This document shows, piece after piece, positions 61,301 through 64,000 of a stretch of 64,000 nucleotides of DNA (its first letter is position 1; each line of letters starts with the position of its first letter). Made by a program: the position numbers and the translations under genes. Source of the DNA: Sitta carolinensis (Eukaryota; Chordata; Aves; Passeriformes; Sittidae); the NCBI GenBank assembly GCA_032173965.1, contig JAVUNC010000019.1, positions 15,616,234 through 15,680,233 of the forward strand, written 5' to 3'. Below the pieces are notes generated by a model. It saw only the letters and a list, made by a program, of their open reading frames with translations. It was not told where the DNA came from and made no database searches.

Positions 61301-63629
61301 TTCCATCCTCTGTGTTCTGAGCCTGTAAGAACTCTGAGAGATTTGCAAGAAGGATCTTTATGTCCTGTTTGTGCAGACCCAGCTTTCAGAGTAGCAGAGA
61401 ATAAACTCATTCATCCTTTGTTTATGTATTTGTTTTTCCCCTCCCTTTGGAAAATTGTATTTTGGGTTAGCCTGAAGGCTTTTGAAACTTGGGGTGGTTT
61501 TGACTGCTTTCTGTAGTGCTCTGGCTTTATTCCCTCTTACCCAGTATTCAAGCATGGTGATAGGTTTGTTTTTATGTAGAGACAACAAAGCATTGAGATG
61601 CTGTTGCTATTTGTCTTGTAAACAGTTTAACTTTTCTGTGATTAGGGTATCCTTTAAAGGTTTGAACTGAACAATTTAAAAAGGGTGAATGATCTCTGTG
61701 GCGTTATGGAGCCTCAGTTTTTTGCTCTAGCTGATTTCATGACTCTTTGGGACTAAAATTGTGTGTGTTATAGGAGGGATAGGAATCTAGGAATTAAGGA
61801 CAGAAATGTGAACAAACTAAAAGTCACATTGCAGAAGTTAGGAGACACTCTTGGTTGCTTTTTTGCACTCTTTGTATATACTAGTGACATTTTCTGGTTT
61901 TAAGTATTAAAGAGGCAGTTGTGAAACTGCCTTTAGAATGTGTTTCTGAGTCACCTGTGCTCAAGTTACCAAATATCAAGCTCCCAATGTTGAGTTTGAT
62001 GCTTTTCCCACCTAAGCTTTCTCTCTGTGTAAATTATTTCATTGAAAAGCAAGTGCTTATTTTCTTCCCAAAAATGTATTGTTTGATCAAGACCAAACCC
62101 ACCTTCTTTTAGATAAAGAAGAATACTGCAAAATTAGATTTGGCTACAGTTTGCTTATTTTTTTTTTCTCTATGTTCACATTGAAAGTTGTTTGTGTTGT
62201 GTCAGTGCCAGGTTGTTTCTTGAGCACTAACTTACCTAATAGTAGATGCTTGAGTTCTGCCAAAGTACCCAATAACTTATCCTACAGTATCTTGCAGCAT
62301 GAACAATTCTTACCTGGAGCTGCACTAACAATGGTAAGAAATATGCATTTAATAATAAAAGTTCTCATTTAGTTTCATCTTTTTTGAGACTTTTGTAGAG
62401 AAAAACCGGGCATTCCCTCTCAAATTGGAGAAGTCATATAGAAGACAGAAAATAGCACCACAAAGTGCTGTGTAATGAAAGCTGCAGATGTTGGCTATAG
62501 CAATGTCAAGAAAAGCTTCCAGCAGCATTAATTCCAACAAATTTGCTAATCAGTAGTGTTCTCAGAAACTGAGAACTGCATGGCCCAGGGACTACTTTGT
62601 AGCTGGAATAACTTCTTTAGACTCATCTTCATTACTCTGGTATTTCTGTAAAACTTTTTCCAGTTGGCTGGAAGTTCTTAGTCTTGGCTTCTAGTGTCCA
62701 TTAGCAGTTATGTTATTCTTCACTTCATTGTCCATTTTTGAAATAAGATTGGAAGTAGTTGTCCTTTGTTGTGTTGCACAGCAGCTTGATGAAAGAGCCT
62801 CATTTCCAGCTACTACATAGCTTTTTTGGCAATAAGATTAATTTCTTTAAAGGGGAAATGGCATGAGGTTTGGTTTTTTTTCTTCTATCCCTAAAAGTTC
62901 CACGTGTGTGTTTATTTTTTGCTCTTGTTTGTTGTCACAGCAGTGTGTACTGTCTCACTATGGTAAAGTGTTCAGTACTGACTACAAAACAGCTTCTCAG
63001 ATGGCTGGAGTCTTTTTACAAGTATGTTTAAAATTTAGTGGGCTAGTCTCATTTGCAAATGCTTGATGAAACTCCATGAAATAAACACTAAACCTTCTAA
63101 ATAAGGTTAGTTTTTAGCTTGTGTTGTACTTCTCAAAATACTTTTTGGTATTCCTTTGGCACTGGCTGGCTTTACTGGAAATACCTACATTCTCACCTTT
63201 CTCATCCCATATTTTTGGTCTTCAGGATCTTGCTAAGTATAGAGAGCAAGACTTGAGACAGCTCTGTCCTGTTCTAACTGCAGCTGAAAGCTGATGCTGT
63301 TTTGTAATGAATTTCAAATTGAATAGCACTTGGTTTTGTCCAGTAATAAATTTCATGTCACAGCTGCATAATCTTTTAATGAAACTACATAAGGTTGCCA
63401 AATGTAATTACAGCAGACAGTCCTGTGAAATATAGACAGCTTATGATTTTAAAATGACCAAACCAAATAGAAAAAAAAAAAAAATAATTGCAAGCAAAGG
63501 GGGATTTGTTATATGGTTTTGTTTAAACTCCCTCTTCTGTGTCTCCTAGCTTTTTAGTTGGTGAAGGAGCTTACAGATGGGCAGTTGATCACGGGATACC
63601 AGCATGTCCTCCAGGTATCATGGCTACAA
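46170..63629 (+). CDS. TASP1: TASP1, taspase 1 threonine endopeptidase (5' part; apparent frameshift in first coding exon)
   Basis: Taspase 1 is an Ntn-hydrolase of the asparaginase-2 family that cleaves nuclear regulators such as MLL/KMT2A and TFIIA after self-processing. Visible exons: 46152-46317, 47963-48030, 49520-49588, 56521-56641, 57768-57852, 63550-63629, all GT-AG with matching phases. Conserved blocks: [100 protein letters not shown] and [17 protein letters not shown]. The catalytic Thr and second half lie beyond the window. The canonical start MTMEKGLSS (ATG 46174) is out of frame with GFVLVHAG; the reported start, ATG 46170, is in frame downstream and gives 190 codons plus a split one. 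A single missing base would make the canonical product 189 codons plus a split one, exactly the human length as I count it. Confidence 0.88.
46318..47962 (+). other. TASP1 intron 2, no other feature
   Basis: 1.6 kb unique intron. No repeat or RNA gene recognised. Confidence 0.55.
47963..48030 (+). CDS. TASP1: TASP1 exon 3
   Basis: It completes Gly of HAG and encodes [20 protein letters not shown] then QK, 22 codons identical or nearly so to human. The acceptor is AACTGCAG and the donor GTACGT. Confidence 0.96.
48031..49519 (+). other. TASP1 intron 3, no other feature
   Basis: 1.5 kb unique intron. Nothing recognised. Confidence 0.55.
49520..49588 (+). CDS. TASP1: TASP1 exon 4
   Basis: 23 codons, [20 protein letters not shown] then ELE. 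Phase 0 on both sides. The acceptor is TTTTACAG and the donor GTACGA. In the uncorrected frame of ATG 46174 this exon would supply a stop at 49563-49565. Confidence 0.96.
49589..56520 (+). other. TASP1 intron 4, no other feature
   Basis: 6.9 kb AT-rich intron with T-runs near 51170 and 53000. Open frames are short with no family signal. No transposon recognised. Confidence 0.5.
56521..56641 (+). CDS. TASP1: TASP1 exon 5
   Basis: It encodes [20 protein letters not shown] then [20 protein letters not shown] plus one base of Gly. This is the conserved N-terminal strand/turn region of the asparaginase-2 fold. I recall Met where this has Leu in AGLGS. The donor is GTATGT. Confidence 0.96.
56642..57767 (+). 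other. TASP1 intron 5, no other feature
   Basis: 1.1 kb AT-rich unique intron. Confidence 0.55.
57768..57852 (+). CDS. TASP1: TASP1 exon 6
   Basis: It completes Gly and encodes [20 protein letters not shown] then SAGRIPP plus two bases of Cys. The acceptor is TTTTTAG and the donor GTAATT. Confidence 0.96.
57853..63549 (+). other. TASP1 intron 6
   Basis: 5.7 kb intron. It contains a cluster of perfect palindromes at 60585-60642 and a consensus-like TATA sequence (CTATAAAAG, about 59949-59957) with no gene attached. Otherwise it is unique AT-rich sequence. Confidence 0.55.
60585..60642. repeat. Palindrome cluster in TASP1 intron 6
   Basis: ACATCTTATAAGATGT (60585-60600) is a perfect 16-bp palindrome. 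Six bases later AGATCTTATTAT (60607-60618) and ATAATAAGATCT (60631-60642) form a perfect 12-bp inverted repeat with a 12-nt loop. Confidence 0.9.
63550..63629 (+). CDS. TASP1: TASP1 exon 7
   Basis: It completes Cys and encodes [20 protein letters not shown] then PGIMAT plus one base of the next codon (expected Arg). The acceptor is CTCCTAG and the donor GTGAGT. The next exon is beyond the right edge. Confidence 0.95.
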
Positions 63630-64000
63630 GTGAGTAAACTGGTGGTGTCAGCAGGAAGAACAGGGCAGAGTAACTTTAAATAGTGCCTCATCTTTTGAGG
63701 GGTGCATCACTTCATTGTTCTTAACATTCAGCTAGCTCATGGTGTTATGGTCTATAAGGGTTGTTTAAGTTTACTGGTTTTCTAATGAGTGTCTACATAG
63801 AAAAAATTGTAAATTATTACTTTAGCTGCATTTTAGCAGCATCTAATTTAAGTGATTGTGTGATTCTAGGACTAAGTCCAACGATGGACTCCTTTTTAAC
63901 CAAAATGTAGGCTCTTTAAAAGGTCAGTCCTGCAAGTCTCCAGTTGTAATCCATCTTGGATCCTAACAACTAGCTGTGTATCAAAATTCTGCAGGTGCCA
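63630..64000 (+). other. TASP1 intron 7, continues out of window
   Basis: Only the first 371 bp are visible. Nothing recognised in it. Confidence 0.6.

Overview
The window is nuclear DNA from a bird: three vertebrate genes with GT-AG introns, short compact introns, several CR1 (chicken repeat 1) LINE fragments, and GC-rich promoter islands with G-rich minisatellites. A passerine is plausible but not proven. Gene order NDUFAF5(-) / ESF1(+) / TASP1(+) matches, as I recall it, the TASP1-ESF1-NDUFAF5 block of human chromosome 20p12, so this is conserved synteny. No prokaryotic, CRISPR, tRNA or rRNA features were seen. Layout: (1) 1-4765, minus strand: the 5' half of NDUFAF5, a mitochondrial complex I assembly factor. 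Six full coding exons are visible, and the first two bases of exon 7 sit exactly at the left window edge. (2) About 4766-4949: a bidirectional CpG-island promoter shared by NDUFAF5 and ESF1. (3) 4949-33360, plus strand: complete ESF1, a nucleolar pre-rRNA processing protein, with one noncoding exon and 13 coding exons that join in phase into an 836-residue protein. Intron 1 holds two CR1 copies in head-to-head orientation, intron 8 holds a decayed CR1 reverse-transcriptase segment, and the 3'UTR carries a 79-bp tandem duplication. (4) 33.8-42.4 kb: intergenic DNA with an orphan CpG island (39.79-40.62 kb) built partly of hairpin-forming tandem repeats, an AT-rich minisatellite (41.53-41.87 kb) and an LTR-like unit (about 41.88-42.4 kb). 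(5) 42.48-64.0 kb, plus strand: the 5' half of TASP1 (taspase 1). Its promoter is bracketed by two unrelated GC-rich minisatellites. Six coding exons are visible; the rest, including the catalytic threonine, lies beyond the right edge. The three genes share no pathway: NDUFAF5 acts in mitochondria, ESF1 in the nucleolus, TASP1 on nuclear transcription regulators. The most notable irregularity is in the first coding exon of TASP1. The conserved N-terminus and the conserved Ntn-hydrolase start lie in different frames, consistent with a 1-nt deletion near 46246-46253. An overlapping ATG four bases upstream of the canonical one opens the downstream frame. Exon limits were read by eye from splice consensus and remembered orthologue sequence; transcript ends are not determined.
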